64,000 nucleotides of DNA, taken from assembly GCA_963772635.1 (NCBI GenBank), contig CAVYYK010000051.1, forward strand, positions 1-64,000, given 5' to 3'. Both the position numbers and the translations under genes were made by a program. The stretch is from JAUXFS01 sp963772635. GTDB taxonomy: Bacteria; Pseudomonadota; Alphaproteobacteria; Rhodospirillales; Defluviicoccaceae. Of this stretch, positions 48,590 through 57,315 are shown one piece after another. Every line of letters starts with the position of its first letter. The stretch's first letter is position 1. The notes under the pieces were generated by a model that was given only the letters and a program-made list of their open reading frames with translations, made no database searches and was not told the DNA's origin.

Positions 48590-49024
48590 TCAGAACGGTT
48601 TTACCACCGCGAGAATGACGATGGCGATCATCAACAAGGTCGGTACTTCGTTCATCACTCTGTAAAACCGTTCCGAATGCCGATTGCGGTCCTCGGCAAA
48701 TTCCTTCCGCCATCTCGCCATCAGCCCATGCATTACGACAAGTCCCACCAGGCACGCCAATTTGGCGTGCAACCAGCCCATACTTAGCGCGTCGGTACCG
48801 AAATCCCACAGCAAGAGCCCGCCAGACACGAACGACGCCACCATCGCCGGGTTCATGATCGCCCTCAACAAGCGCCGTTCCATGATCTTGAAGGTTTCGG
48901 AAGCATCCGAGCCGGGCTCTTTCTGCGTGTGGTAGACGAACAACCGCGGCAGGTAGAGTAGTCCCGCCATCCACGAGATGACACTGATCACGTGGAAGGC
49001 CTTGATCCAGAGATAGCCGCTCAC
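48590..49024 (-). CDS. hemJ: protoporphyrinogen oxidase HemJ
   Basis: A 144-residue membrane protein with four hydrophobic helices that oxidises protoporphyrinogen IX in bacteria lacking HemG and HemY. Marks are LWIKAFHVISVISWMAGLLYLPRLFVYH with the two conserved histidines, MERRLLRAIMNPAM and LHAKLACLVGLVVMHG. The GTG at 49024 is chosen because the first helix starts right after it. It lies 17 bp after hemH in the hemE-hemH-hemJ order. Confidence 0.93.
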   Translation of the reverse strand: MSGYLWIKAFHVISVISWMAGLLYLPRLFVYHTQKEPGSDASETFKIMERRLLRAIMNPAMVASFVSGGLLLWDFGTDALSMGWLHAKLACLVGLVVMHGLMARWRKEFAEDRNRHSERFYRVMNEVPTLLMIAIVILAVVKPF

Positions 49025-49041
49025 CGGTGCTCCATCGCGTT

Positions 49042-50091
49042 CTAGAGGTGCAATCCCGTGCGGCAAGGGCATTGTCCTAGAGGTTCTGGACAAATCCGCT
49101 TTCCGCCCTGCGGACATGGTTCCATGCCCCTGGATAGCGCGTCCTCGACCAATTCGGCAAGACCAACGATGAATTCCTCGGCCGTTCCCACTGTCGCAGC
49201 CCTCGCGTAACCAGGAATCCCGAGCTCGGAAGCCTTCTGTCTGTATTCAATGTCGAGCTCGACAAGGGTTTCCGAATGTTCCGAGACGAACGCAGTGGGC
49301 ACCACTAGCACCGACACCCGGTCGCGCGCGGCACGCTCCAGTTCTTCGTCAAGGCTCGGACCGATCCAGGCCAACGGCCCAACCCGGCTCTGATAACATA
49401 TCGCATAGTCGAGAGCCTCGATATCCAATGCCCGAACCACCTCGGCAACGGTCTTTTCCACCTGCCACTGATAAGGATCCCCGCGGGCAATCACCTTTTT
49501 CGGGAGTCCGTGGGCCGAAAACAGCACCCGTTGTCTCTGCGTTGACGAAGCCCTCGCAAGGCTCTCGCGGATCAACCGGGTCACCGCGGCGACAAACCCG
49601 CTTTCCGTCGGATAACAGCATACCGCCTTGTTCGACACCGTCAGCTGCAGCGATCCCGCCGCCTTTTGCCAATCCGCCAGAGACGAACCGGTGGTCGTGG
49701 TGGAGAACTGCGGATAAAGAGGCAGAAGAACAATCTCGTCGGGGGCAAACTTCTTGACCGAAGCCGCCGTTTCTTCGCTCATCGGGTGCCAATAGCGCAT
49801 GCACACGAAAACGCCCGCGTCGTGACCTCGTTGCCGCAGGCATTCCTGTAGTGCGGTTGCCTGCTCCCGGGTCTGTTCGAGAAGAGGCGATTTGCCGCCC
49901 ATTTGCGCATAGATCTCCCTCGCCACGGGCGCCCGCCGTGCCGCAATCATCTTGGCGAGGATGCGACGGACCAATCCGGGCGCACCGATGATCGCCGGAT
50001 CGTTGAAAAGATTGAACAGGAACGGTTCGACTGATTCCAGCCGATCGGGGCCGCCCAGATTGAACAAGACGATTGCCAGCTTACCAGCCAA
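49042..50091 (-). CDS. hemH: ferrochelatase with cysteine-rich C-terminus
   Basis: A 349-residue enzyme that inserts Fe2+ into protoporphyrin IX. Seen: KLAIVLFNLGGPDRLESVEPFL at the start, the catalytic-His motif LFSAHGLPKK, QSRVGPLAWIGP, PTAFVSEHSETLVELDIEY. The C-terminal 25 residues contain four cysteines (PCPQGGKRICPEPLGQCPC), which could hold a [2Fe-2S] cluster as in some other ferrochelatases. The TTG at 50091 is chosen as it puts the protein start directly before the family's first motif; it overlaps hemE by 11 bp. Confidence 0.93.
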   Translation of the reverse strand: MAGKLAIVLFNLGGPDRLESVEPFLFNLFNDPAIIGAPGLVRRILAKMIAARRAPVAREIYAQMGGKSPLLEQTREQATALQECLRQRGHDAGVFVCMRYWHPMSEETAASVKKFAPDEIVLLPLYPQFSTTTTGSSLADWQKAAGSLQLTVSNKAVCCYPTESGFVAAVTRLIRESLARASSTQRQRVLFSAHGLPKKVIARGDPYQWQVEKTVAEVVRALDIEALDYAICYQSRVGPLAWIGPSLDEELERAARDRVSVLVVPTAFVSEHSETLVELDIEYRQKASELGIPGYARAATVGTAEEFIVGLAELVEDALSRGMEPCPQGGKRICPEPLGQCPCRTGLHL

Positions 50092-51130
50092 GATTCTCTG
50101 ACTTCCTTCGATCGCGGATAAGTTCCGAGACCCTAGCGACGTTTTCGGGAGGTGTCTGCGGAAGGATTCCATGACCCAGATTGAAGATAAACGGTCCATC
50201 CGCCAAAGTTTCAAGAACGCATAGCGTTTCTTTTTCGACCGCTTCCCCACCGACGACAAGCGCCTGATTGTCCAGATTTCCCTGCACAAGGCAGCGCCGT
50301 TGCAGGTTTCTAGCCGCCCAATTCAGCGGAACCGTCGCATCGATGCTCACCCCATCGACCCCCGTTTCCTCCACATACTGGAGGTAGCGCACGCCGGCAC
50401 TGCGCGGAAATCCGATGATCTTGATCTCCGGATAGTCGGCCTTCAGCCGCCGAACGATCTCGGCCGTCGGACGAATCACCCACGAACGAAACTGGGATTC
50501 GGCCAGAACGCCAGCCCAGCTGTCAAACAATTGAACCACCTCGGCTCCGTTTTCGATTTGTCGGCGCAAATGAACAACGGTTGCCTCGACCAACAAATCG
50601 ATCAAACCGCCAAAGGTATCCGGGCTTCTGTACCCCCAGGACCGCGCCGTTTCACAATCGGTTCCACCCCGCCCTTCGACCATGTAGACGGCAACCGTCC
50701 AGGGAGCACCGGCGAAACCGATCAATGCCGTTTCCGCAGGGATCGCCTGCGCCAGCTGCCGCACCGCTTCAAACACTGGTTGCAGATGGTCCTCGAGCCT
50801 TTCGACGCTCAGCGCCGCAACCTCGGCCGCCGTACGTACGGGCTCCAACACCGGTCCCTGACCCTCGACAAATGCCACCCTGCAGCCGAGCGCATCGGGA
50901 ACGACAAGGATATCACTGAACAAAATCGCCGCATCCATGTGATAGCGGCGCAAGGGCTGCAACGCCGCCTCGACACACAGTTTCGGTGTGTAGCAGAAGG
51001 TCAGGAAGTCGGGCGCTTCGTTCCGGATCCTTCTGTATTCCGGCAAGTAGCGACCTGCTTGGCGCATATACCAGAAAGGGGGCCGATCGGAACGGTAACC
51101 TTCGAACGCTTGGAGGAGAGGCTTATTCAC
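50081..51130 (-). CDS. hemE: uroporphyrinogen decarboxylase
   Basis: A 349-residue enzyme that decarboxylates uroporphyrinogen III to coproporphyrinogen III. The signature PPFWYMRQAGRYLPEYRRIR lies near the N-terminus. It also has AAILFSDILVVPDALG, GFAGAPWTVAVYMVEGRGG and NLGHGILPQTPPENV. The GTG at 51130 matches the family's usual start (NKPLLQAFEG); a TTG at 51181 adds 17 residues. It is the last gene before the probable origin and reads away from it. Confidence 0.95.
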   Translation of the reverse strand: MNKPLLQAFEGYRSDRPPFWYMRQAGRYLPEYRRIRNEAPDFLTFCYTPKLCVEAALQPLRRYHMDAAILFSDILVVPDALGCRVAFVEGQGPVLEPVRTAAEVAALSVERLEDHLQPVFEAVRQLAQAIPAETALIGFAGAPWTVAVYMVEGRGGTDCETARSWGYRSPDTFGGLIDLLVEATVVHLRRQIENGAEVVQLFDSWAGVLAESQFRSWVIRPTAEIVRRLKADYPEIKIIGFPRSAGVRYLQYVEETGVDGVSIDATVPLNWAARNLQRRCLVQGNLDNQALVVGGEAVEKETLCVLETLADGPFIFNLGHGILPQTPPENVARVSELIRDRRKSENLGW

Positions 51131-51561
51131 GTGGCTTAACCCATCCTCTGAAGGAGATCGCGCCCCGTTTTCCAGATCCAACCACTACTAAATAAAATAA
51201 ATAATATAAAATAGTTGTTGTAGTAGTACGGTGAATCATGGGGATTATCGTTTGTTCACAGCTTTTGCAGGCCTACGAGGAAAAGCGGAGCCGCGAAGCC
51301 GCAACCTGTGGAAAAATGGTTTACGGCTCGCCTGAATGGGATGCACTGTTTGCAAATCCTTCGCGATATCGAAACCGAGGAAAACGGGGGCAACTTGATT
51401 CTGCCTACAGACCGTTCCGGCATTACACCGACCAGCAATCATGTTTTATACAGAGAATGGAGTTGTGCAAGCCTGCTGGGGTAACCTGAACAAGAATCGG
51501 GGTGTGGGTCACATACCCTGGTTATCCCCACATTGTCCCCGCTTGAGTTTGGTGCAAGCCC
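51131..51561. other. probable chromosomal replication origin (oriC)
   Basis: A gene-free stretch between hemE and ppsR, the place where Caulobacter crescentus and Rickettsia have their origin. An AT-only tract (51187-51213) is flanked by inverted ACTACTA (51184-51190) and TAGTAGT (51221-51227), a candidate unwinding element. DnaA-box-like sequences: TTGTTCACA (51252-51260, two mismatches), TGTGGAAAA (51307-51315, one) and TTATCCCCA (51522-51530, one). The short frame at 51238-51489 is not protein-like. parS sites lie 10-12 kb away, as expected near an origin. Confidence 0.8.
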
Positions 51562-52383
51562 ATGACCAAGACGTTCCACCTTCACCTAGTCTCCGATGCT
51601 TCGGGCGAGATCTCCGAGTTGTTGGCGCGTGCCGTGGTGGCTCAGCTGGAAAACGTGAAAGCCGAGCGGCACATGTGGAACATGGTCCGCGAACAGACTC
51701 AAGTCGACGAGGTTCTTGCCGGACTGACGGCAAATCCAGGTTTCGTTTTTCATAGCGTGGTCGAGCCGAAGGTACGCCACGCGCTCGAAAACGGTTGTCG
51801 CGATCTTGGTGTGCCTCATCTCGCAATCCTTGAGCCTTTTGTCTTGGCGTTGGCCCGCCATCTTGATGCGAAGGTTTGCTACCGGCCCGCCGCTCGCCAC
51901 GTCAGGGACGCCGACTACTTCAAGAGGATCGAGGCGATGCGCTTCATCCTTCGACACGACGACGGGCAGTCAGGGGACGATCTCGACGATGCGGAAATCG
52001 TCCTCGTTGGTGTTTCCCGCACGTCGAAGACGCCAACCTGCATCTACCTTGCCAATCGCGGGATCAAGACCGCCAACATCCCCGTTGTACCCGGCTGTCC
52101 CTTGCCGATTTCGTTGACCAAAGTCCGAAAACCGTTTTTTGTCGGTCTGACCATGGAACCGATGATGCTGGTGCGGATTCGTCGCGAGCGCCTGGACATG
52201 CTCAAGCAAACCTATCCAACGGACTACACCGACATCAAGGCGGTATCGCGGGAACTAACGGAGGCGCGCCGATTGTTTGCCCGGCACGGATGGCCGGTTG
52301 TGGACGTCACTCACAAGCCTATAGAAGAAACAGCGGCGACGATTCTTCAAATTTATGAACGATCTGCGGGGACTGGCCGGTGA
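51562..52383 (+). CDS. ppsR: pyruvate/PEP synthetase regulatory protein (DUF299 kinase-pyrophosphorylase)
   Basis: A 273-residue bifunctional kinase/phosphotransferase that inactivates and reactivates PEP synthase or pyruvate phosphate dikinase by threonine phosphorylation. Seen: FHLHLVSDASGEISELLARA, the P-loop-like VLVGVSRTSKTPTCIYLANRG and FFVGLTMEPMMLVRIRRERL. Relatives next to the origin were first known only as RP001/DUF299. The GTG start of maf overlaps its TGA. No target gene (ppsA or ppdK) lies in this window. Confidence 0.94.
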   Translation: MTKTFHLHLVSDASGEISELLARAVVAQLENVKAERHMWNMVREQTQVDEVLAGLTANPGFVFHSVVEPKVRHALENGCRDLGVPHLAILEPFVLALARHLDAKVCYRPAARHVRDADYFKRIEAMRFILRHDDGQSGDDLDDAEIVLVGVSRTSKTPTCIYLANRGIKTANIPVVPGCPLPISLTKVRKPFFVGLTMEPMMLVRIRRERLDMLKQTYPTDYTDIKAVSRELTEARRLFARHGWPVVDVTHKPIEETAATILQIYERSAGTGR

Positions 52384-52985
52384 ATGGCCGGCAGACCCTG
52401 GTGCTGGCCTCCGCCAGCACCGCCCGCGCTCGACTGCTCCAGGGTGCAGGAATCAAGTTTGTTTGTGACCCCGCTTCCATCGATGAGAACGCTGTCAAGG
52501 CGGCGGCAAGAGAAAGCAATTCCGCGGTGACCACGACGGCGGCAACACTCGCCGAGACGAAGGCAATGGTTGTTTCGCAACGTCACCCCGGAGCTCTTAT
52601 TGTCGGCGCCGATCAGATTCTCGAATGCGATGGTGAGTGGTTCGACAAAGCCACCGACTACGACGACGCGGTGAAAACACTCGAGACGTTGCGCAATCGA
52701 ACCCATCGACTGGTTTCGGCGGTGGTGGTGGTGCTCGACGGCGTCCCGGTATGGCAGAACGTGGAGACGGCACGGTTGACCATGCGAGCCTTCACTGACA
52801 GTTTTCTCCGAAGTTATATGGAGGAGATCGGACTCGGCGCTTTTGAAACGGTCGGCGCCTACCGGCTGGAAGGCTCGGGTGTCCAACTGTTTTCACGTAT
52901 CGACGGAAACTTTTTCACAATTCTCGGCCTGCCGCTCCTGCCATTGCTCGAGTTTCTCCGCCGCGAGGGTGTCATAGCGCACTGA
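52380..52985 (+). CDS. maf: Maf-family nucleotide pyrophosphatase
   Basis: A 201-residue house-cleaning pyrophosphatase for non-canonical or modified nucleotides. LVLASASTARARLLQGAGI at the start, GADQILECDGEWFDKA with the metal-binding Asp and AYRLEGSGVQLFSRIDGNFF are family marks. The YhdE and YceF subtypes differ in details I cannot separate here. Translationally coupled to ppsR. Confidence 0.93.
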   Translation: MNGRQTLVLASASTARARLLQGAGIKFVCDPASIDENAVKAAARESNSAVTTTAATLAETKAMVVSQRHPGALIVGADQILECDGEWFDKATDYDDAVKTLETLRNRTHRLVSAVVVVLDGVPVWQNVETARLTMRAFTDSFLRSYMEEIGLGAFETVGAYRLEGSGVQLFSRIDGNFFTILGLPLLPLLEFLRREGVIAH

Positions 52986-52999
52986 TTGATGCTTTGCCG

Positions 53000-53854
53000 A
53001 TGAAAAAAACATTGACCGGTGCAACCGGAGTTGCAGGAGTGATGGGCTATCCCGTGGCCCATTCGTTGTCTCCGCGGCTACATGGATACTGGCTTCGCCG
53101 CTACGAGATCGATGGCACGTACATACCGCTGCCTGTTCGACCAAAGGATTTTTCAAAGGCGTTGGCGGCGATCCCGGCTCTAGGGTTTTTGGGTGTCAAC
53201 GTGACCGTTCCTTACAAGGAGGCCGCTCTAGCCGCCGTGCACACGGCATCGCAGGAAGCCCGCCGCATTGGAGCCGTGAACACGGTGGTCGTCGGTCGGG
53301 ACGGCGAACTTAACGGCAGCAACACCGATGGTTTCGGCTTCGTCGAGAATCTCAAGTCCGGGTACCCGGGATGGACCGCAGGGCATGGGGCGGTGGTGGT
53401 CTTGGGTGGGGGCGGCGCCGCACGGGCCGTCTGCGCGGTTTTGATCGACAGCGGTGTGCCCGAGATCCGCTTGATCAACCGGACTCGATCGAGGGCGGAA
53501 ACACTGACGTCCGATCTCGGCGGGCCGGTGGAGACAATTCCTTGGGAGTTACGGGACGAAGCTCTCGACGGCGCTGCGTTGTTGGTCAATACGACGACAC
53601 TCGGCATGACGGGCAATCCTCCTCTGGAGTTGGACCTGGCCGCATTACCCTCGGAGGCGGTGGTTACCGATATCGTCTACAATCCCTTGGAAACGGAATT
53701 GCTCAGACAGGCCAAGCTTCGGGGCAATCCGGTGGTCGACGGTCTCGGCATGCTGCTGCACCAGGCGCGCCCAGGGTTTGCGGCCTGGTTTGGGTTGGAA
53801 CCGGAGGTGACACCGGAGCTGCGGGCCTTTGTGCTAGGCGGTTTGTCCGGCTGA
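53000..53854 (+). CDS. aroE: shikimate dehydrogenase
   Basis: A 284-residue NADPH enzyme of aromatic amino-acid synthesis. Substrate motif SLSPRLHG (about 22-29), catalytic lysine in NVTVPYKE (Lys73), NTDGFGFVENL, and the NADP site VVVLGGGGAARAV. The ATG at 53000 is chosen over a TTG two codons upstream. It ends sharing an A with the start of coaE (TGATG). Confidence 0.95.
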   Translation: MKKTLTGATGVAGVMGYPVAHSLSPRLHGYWLRRYEIDGTYIPLPVRPKDFSKALAAIPALGFLGVNVTVPYKEAALAAVHTASQEARRIGAVNTVVVGRDGELNGSNTDGFGFVENLKSGYPGWTAGHGAVVVLGGGGAARAVCAVLIDSGVPEIRLINRTRSRAETLTSDLGGPVETIPWELRDEALDGAALLVNTTTLGMTGNPPLELDLAALPSEAVVTDIVYNPLETELLRQAKLRGNPVVDGLGMLLHQARPGFAAWFGLEPEVTPELRAFVLGGLSG

Positions 53855-54507
53855 TGGTGATTCTCGGTCTTACCGGCTCCATCGCGATGGGCAAGACCAC
53901 CGCGGCCGAGATGTTCTCGCGGCTGGGCGTGCCGGTGTACGATGCCGACCGGGCGGTTCACCGCTTGCTGGCAAGAGGTGGCGCTGCGGTCGGCGCGGTC
54001 GAAGCCCTGTTTCCCGGCGTCACCCGCGGTGGCGCCGTCGATCGGGAGGCATTGGCCTGTCGTGTCTTTGGTGACGAAGAGGGCCTGGAGCGCCTCGAAG
54101 CCATTCTCCATCCCCTGGTCGCCCATGAAAAGGTACGCTTTCTTCGCTGTGCGGCCCGGCGTGGATCGCGGATGGTGATCCTCGATATACCGTTGCTGTT
54201 CGAAACGGATGGCCAAGCGGAGTGCGATGCCGTCGCGGTTGTCACGGCCCCGACCTTCGTGCAGGAACAGCGTCTGCTCGAACGTTCCGGCATAAATCGT
54301 GAGCGTATCGCAGCGGTTCGCGGTCGCCAGATGCCGGACGTTGGAAAACGGCGGCTCGCCGATTTCGTCATTCCCACCGGTCTGGGTCGTGCCGTGACCA
54401 TGCGCGCAATCAAAAGCGTCGTCGAAGAGACGAGGCGTTGGCGGGGGACGAAATGGCCGCCGAAAAGAGGCTGGCGACGGATTGACGCGACGCCCCGGCC
54501 TCGTTAA
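53854..54507 (+). CDS. coaE: dephospho-CoA kinase
   Basis: A 217-residue kinase for the last step of CoA synthesis. P-loop GLTGSIAMGKTT (residues 5-16), DADRAVHRL, HPLVAHEKV and the lid region LDIPLLFETDGQAECDAV are visible. The C-terminal 20 residues are basic. It directly follows aroE and is followed 10 bp later by dnaQ, the usual alphaproteobacterial order. Confidence 0.95.
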   Translation: MVILGLTGSIAMGKTTAAEMFSRLGVPVYDADRAVHRLLARGGAAVGAVEALFPGVTRGGAVDREALACRVFGDEEGLERLEAILHPLVAHEKVRFLRCAARRGSRMVILDIPLLFETDGQAECDAVAVVTAPTFVQEQRLLERSGINRERIAAVRGRQMPDVGKRRLADFVIPTGLGRAVTMRAIKSVVEETRRWRGTKWPPKRGWRRIDATPRPR

Positions 54508-54517
54508 GGGAGAGATC

Positions 54518-55189
54518 ATGCGCGAGGTCGTTCTCGATACGGAGACCACGGGTCTGGATCCCTCCGGGGGTCATCGGATCGTCGAGGTCGGTTGCGTCGA
54601 GTTGCTCAATCACGCTCCGACCGGGCGCACTTATCAGGCCTATGTCAACCCGCAACGACCGATGCCACCTGAGGCCTTCAACGTGCACGGGCTCTCCGAC
54701 GCGTTCCTTGCGGACAAGCCTTTGTTCGCCGAAATCGCCGAAGAGTTCTCGGCTTTTCTCGGCGATTCACCGCTGGTGATTCACAATGCCAGTTTCGACC
54801 TGGGCTTCATCAACGCCGAGTTCGGACGTCTCGGATACCCGCAGGTGACAACGGACCGGGCGATTGACACCGTCCACCTGGCAAGAAAGAAATTTCCGGG
54901 CTCGCCGGCGAATCTCGACGCCTTGTGCAGGCGATATCAGGTCGATATTTCAGACCGCAATTTGCACGGCGCTCTCAAGGACGCGCGCCTGCTGTCGGTG
55001 GTTTATCTGGAGCTGCTCGGCGGGCGCCAACCCGGTCTGGAACTGGTTTCTGCGGCAGGTCAAGCCGCGGCGGCTGCACTGCCGCGCACTCACCAACAAC
55101 GGTTGGTAAAGCCGACGCCCGAGGAGGATCGGGCCCACGCCGATTTCCTCGATCGCCTGACTGATCCCCTCTGGAGAAACCTCGCGTAA
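54518..55189 (+). CDS. dnaQ: DNA polymerase III subunit epsilon (proofreading exonuclease)
   Basis: A 223-residue 3'-5' exonuclease of the DEDDh type. ExoI is VVLDTETTGLD (Asp7, Glu9), ExoII HNASFDLGFINAEFG, ExoIII HGALKDARLL. The C-terminal tail (EEDRAHADFLDRLTDPLWRNL) should bind the alpha subunit. The ATG at 54518 has GGGAGA before it; the frame is open to 54482 but overlaps coaE. Confidence 0.95.
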   Translation: MREVVLDTETTGLDPSGGHRIVEVGCVELLNHAPTGRTYQAYVNPQRPMPPEAFNVHGLSDAFLADKPLFAEIAEEFSAFLGDSPLVIHNASFDLGFINAEFGRLGYPQVTTDRAIDTVHLARKKFPGSPANLDALCRRYQVDISDRNLHGALKDARLLSVVYLELLGGRQPGLELVSAAGQAAAAALPRTHQQRLVKPTPEEDRAHADFLDRLTDPLWRNLA

Positions 55190-55236
55190 GCGTATCGCAA
55201 GGTTCCGTCCGAAGGGCCGAGAACGGAAATCCGCCG

Positions 55237-55812
55237 TCAATTCGGCTCGGCGGACGATTCCTTCGATTCAGCCGCTGCCTGGGCGCTCCTTTGCTGAACT
55301 TCCCTCTGGTAGAGACCGGCGAAATCCACCGGCGCCAGCATCAACGGCAGAAAACCGCCGTTCGAAGTGGTGTTTGCGATGATCTGTCTGGCAAAAGGAA
55401 ACAACAGTCGCGGACACTCGATCAACAAGACCGGGCGGATGTACTGATCGTCGACGTTGAGGCTGAAAACACCACCGTAGGACAACTCCACCAGAAAGGC
55501 CGTCGTGTCCGCAAACTTACAGGTGGCGGTTATGTTGAGGGTAACCTCGTAGACCGACGGATCCAGGGTTTTCGCTTCGACGTCGACATTGACGGAAATG
55601 TTCGGCGACTGATTCTGCATCTGCCTGAAAACACCCGGCGTGGCCGGGGCCTCGAATGACAGGTCCTTGACGTACTGAGCATTGATGGCAATCGGCGGCT
55701 TTTCCGCATCGGTTCCGGCTTCCGTGCTTTCAGCCGGCGGCTCACTACCGTTGCCGCCACCGGATGGCTCCTGGTCTTCGCTCTTCTCGGGTGTCTTCGG
55801 CTCTTCCGTCAT
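55237..55812 (-). CDS. secB: protein-export chaperone SecB
   Basis: A 191-residue tetrameric chaperone handing unfolded precursors to SecA. Long acidic, Pro/Ser-rich N-terminal tail (about 45 residues), then INAQYVKDLSFEAP, SVNVDVEAKTLDPSVYEV, FLVELSYGGVFSL and CPRLLFPFARQIIANTTSNGGFLPLMLAPVDFAGLY. The tail is longer than in E. coli. ATG at 55812. Convergent with dnaQ. Confidence 0.96.
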   Translation of the reverse strand: MTEEPKTPEKSEDQEPSGGGNGSEPPAESTEAGTDAEKPPIAINAQYVKDLSFEAPATPGVFRQMQNQSPNISVNVDVEAKTLDPSVYEVTLNITATCKFADTTAFLVELSYGGVFSLNVDDQYIRPVLLIECPRLLFPFARQIIANTTSNGGFLPLMLAPVDFAGLYQREVQQRSAQAAAESKESSAEPN

Positions 55813-55880
55813 GCTCGTTCCCTTTTCGATTTTGTGATGCTCTGCTACCATGGATTGCCACGGACGACAACAATCCGTGC

Positions 55881-56426
55881 CTACCGGCGTTTTTCTGAAG
55901 CTTTCGCCGGAACAACCTCCTCGTTCCTGCGGGTTTCGCTCTTGCTGGCGTCGGATCGTCCGTTCTCGTCGACGACTTCCTCGAACTCGCCATCTATGAC
56001 CGGGCTGGACCGACTGCCGCCAGGTCTTGGTCCGGGAGACGGCACGTCGGACCACATCTGGACTCGACCTGATTTCGTCAGGTAACTCCGAAACCAACGG
56101 ACTAGCACCAAGCGAACCGGCGGTATCAACAGCAGGAAGCCCACTGCATCGGTGACGAAGCCGGGTGTAAGAAGAAGCGCGCCGCCGATCAGCAAGCACA
56201 TGCCGTCAAACACTTCGGCGACCGGGAGTTGGCCGGCCTCAAGGCTTTCTCGGGCGCGGGCGATGGTGGAGAGACCCTGCAAGCGCAATAACGTGGTGCC
56301 GACCACCGCCGTCAGGATGACGGTGCCGAGGGTCGGCCAAAGGCCAATTCGTTCACCGGCCTCGATGAAAACCGCGATTTCGAGGATCGGCACGCCGATC
56401 ATGGCGAGTAGGAGGATCAGTCCCAT
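55881..56426 (-). CDS. fxsA: FxsA family membrane protein
   Basis: A 181-residue inner-membrane protein. MGLILLLAMIGVPILEIAVFIEAGERIGLWPTLG, then LLIGGALLLTPGFVTDAVGFLLLIPPVRL, are the FxsA core. The C-terminal 60 residues are polar and acidic/basic mixed. E. coli FxsA affects phage T7 exclusion; the normal role is unknown. It lies 68 bp upstream of secB on the same strand and is divergent from timA. Confidence 0.93.
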   Translation of the reverse strand: MGLILLLAMIGVPILEIAVFIEAGERIGLWPTLGTVILTAVVGTTLLRLQGLSTIARARESLEAGQLPVAEVFDGMCLLIGGALLLTPGFVTDAVGFLLLIPPVRLVLVRWFRSYLTKSGRVQMWSDVPSPGPRPGGSRSSPVIDGEFEEVVDENGRSDASKSETRRNEEVVPAKASEKRR

Positions 56427-56594
56427 GGTTGCGCTGCATCCAGCTAGGGATTATCTAATATCTGATAGGCGGCACTGCAGTTAGCAACGTACAGTTGGCT
56501 GGACCTGCCGGTGGCAAGCCGGTAACGTCTACTGTCGTATCTAAACTCCCGACGTTCGGTCGTCCAGCCGCGCCGGAACCACTGAGATATAAAT

Positions 56595-57293
56595 ATGAGT
56601 GGTGGTTATCAGTATCTCGACATCATCTTGTTTGCCCTCGTGGCGGCATTCCTGATCTTGCGGCTACGTAACGTTTTGGGCCGGCGTGACGGTCACGGGG
56701 GCCGGTCCAACGATCCCTTCGAGACACCGTCCAAACGAGAACATGCCGATGACAAGGTCGTTCGGTTGCCGGATCGGAGCGATCAGGCACCCGAAACGGA
56801 CGAGCCGCCGGGCGAGGCGTTGGAAAGCGAAGCGCGAACGCCGCTGGAGGCTGGATTGACACAGATCAAGGTAGCCGATCCGAAGTTCAACTCTCGCGAG
56901 TTTCTTTCCGGTTCTCGGATTGCTTTCGAGCTGATCCTGACCTCCTATGCCGGGAACGACACCGCCACCCTGAAACCACTTCTGAGTCCCGAGGTGTTCG
57001 GCAACTTCTCCCAGTCGATCCGCGACCGCCAGCAGGCCAACGAGACCACGGAAATCACCCTGGTAGGCATCAAGTCGGCGGACATTGTCGAGGCGTACAT
57101 GGCGGGTCGCACCGCGCATCTGACAATCAAGTTCGTCACTCAGCAGATCACAGCCGTTCATGACGAAAGCAATGAAGTCATCGAGGGTGATCCGAAGGAG
57201 GTGATCGAAGTCACCGATTTCTGGACATTCGCACGCGACACTCGCAGCAGCGATCCAAACTGGATACTCGTCGCCACCGGCAGCCTTGACTGA
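56595..57293 (+). CDS. timA: Tim44/TimA-like protein
   Basis: A 232-residue inner-membrane protein with one N-terminal helix (YLDIILFALVAAFLILRLRNVLG), a charged linker and a C-terminal Tim44-like domain (DPKFNSREFLSGSRIAFELIL, LKPLLSPEVFGNFSQSI, VIEVTDFWTFARDTRS). It is related to the mitochondrial import motor subunit Tim44. In alphaproteobacteria it is usually found, as here, between fxsA and mltA. An envelope or protein-translocation role is inferred. Confidence 0.92.
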   Translation: MSGGYQYLDIILFALVAAFLILRLRNVLGRRDGHGGRSNDPFETPSKREHADDKVVRLPDRSDQAPETDEPPGEALESEARTPLEAGLTQIKVADPKFNSREFLSGSRIAFELILTSYAGNDTATLKPLLSPEVFGNFSQSIRDRQQANETTEITLVGIKSADIVEAYMAGRTAHLTIKFVTQQITAVHDESNEVIEGDPKEVIEVTDFWTFARDTRSSDPNWILVATGSLD

Positions 57294-57315
57294 CCTCTGC
57301 GTTGCCGCTTGCAGG

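Noticed and set aside
51238..51489. 83-codon frame inside the hemE-ppsR gap
   Set aside because: Contains DnaA-box-like elements, has no protein features and lies in the probable origin.
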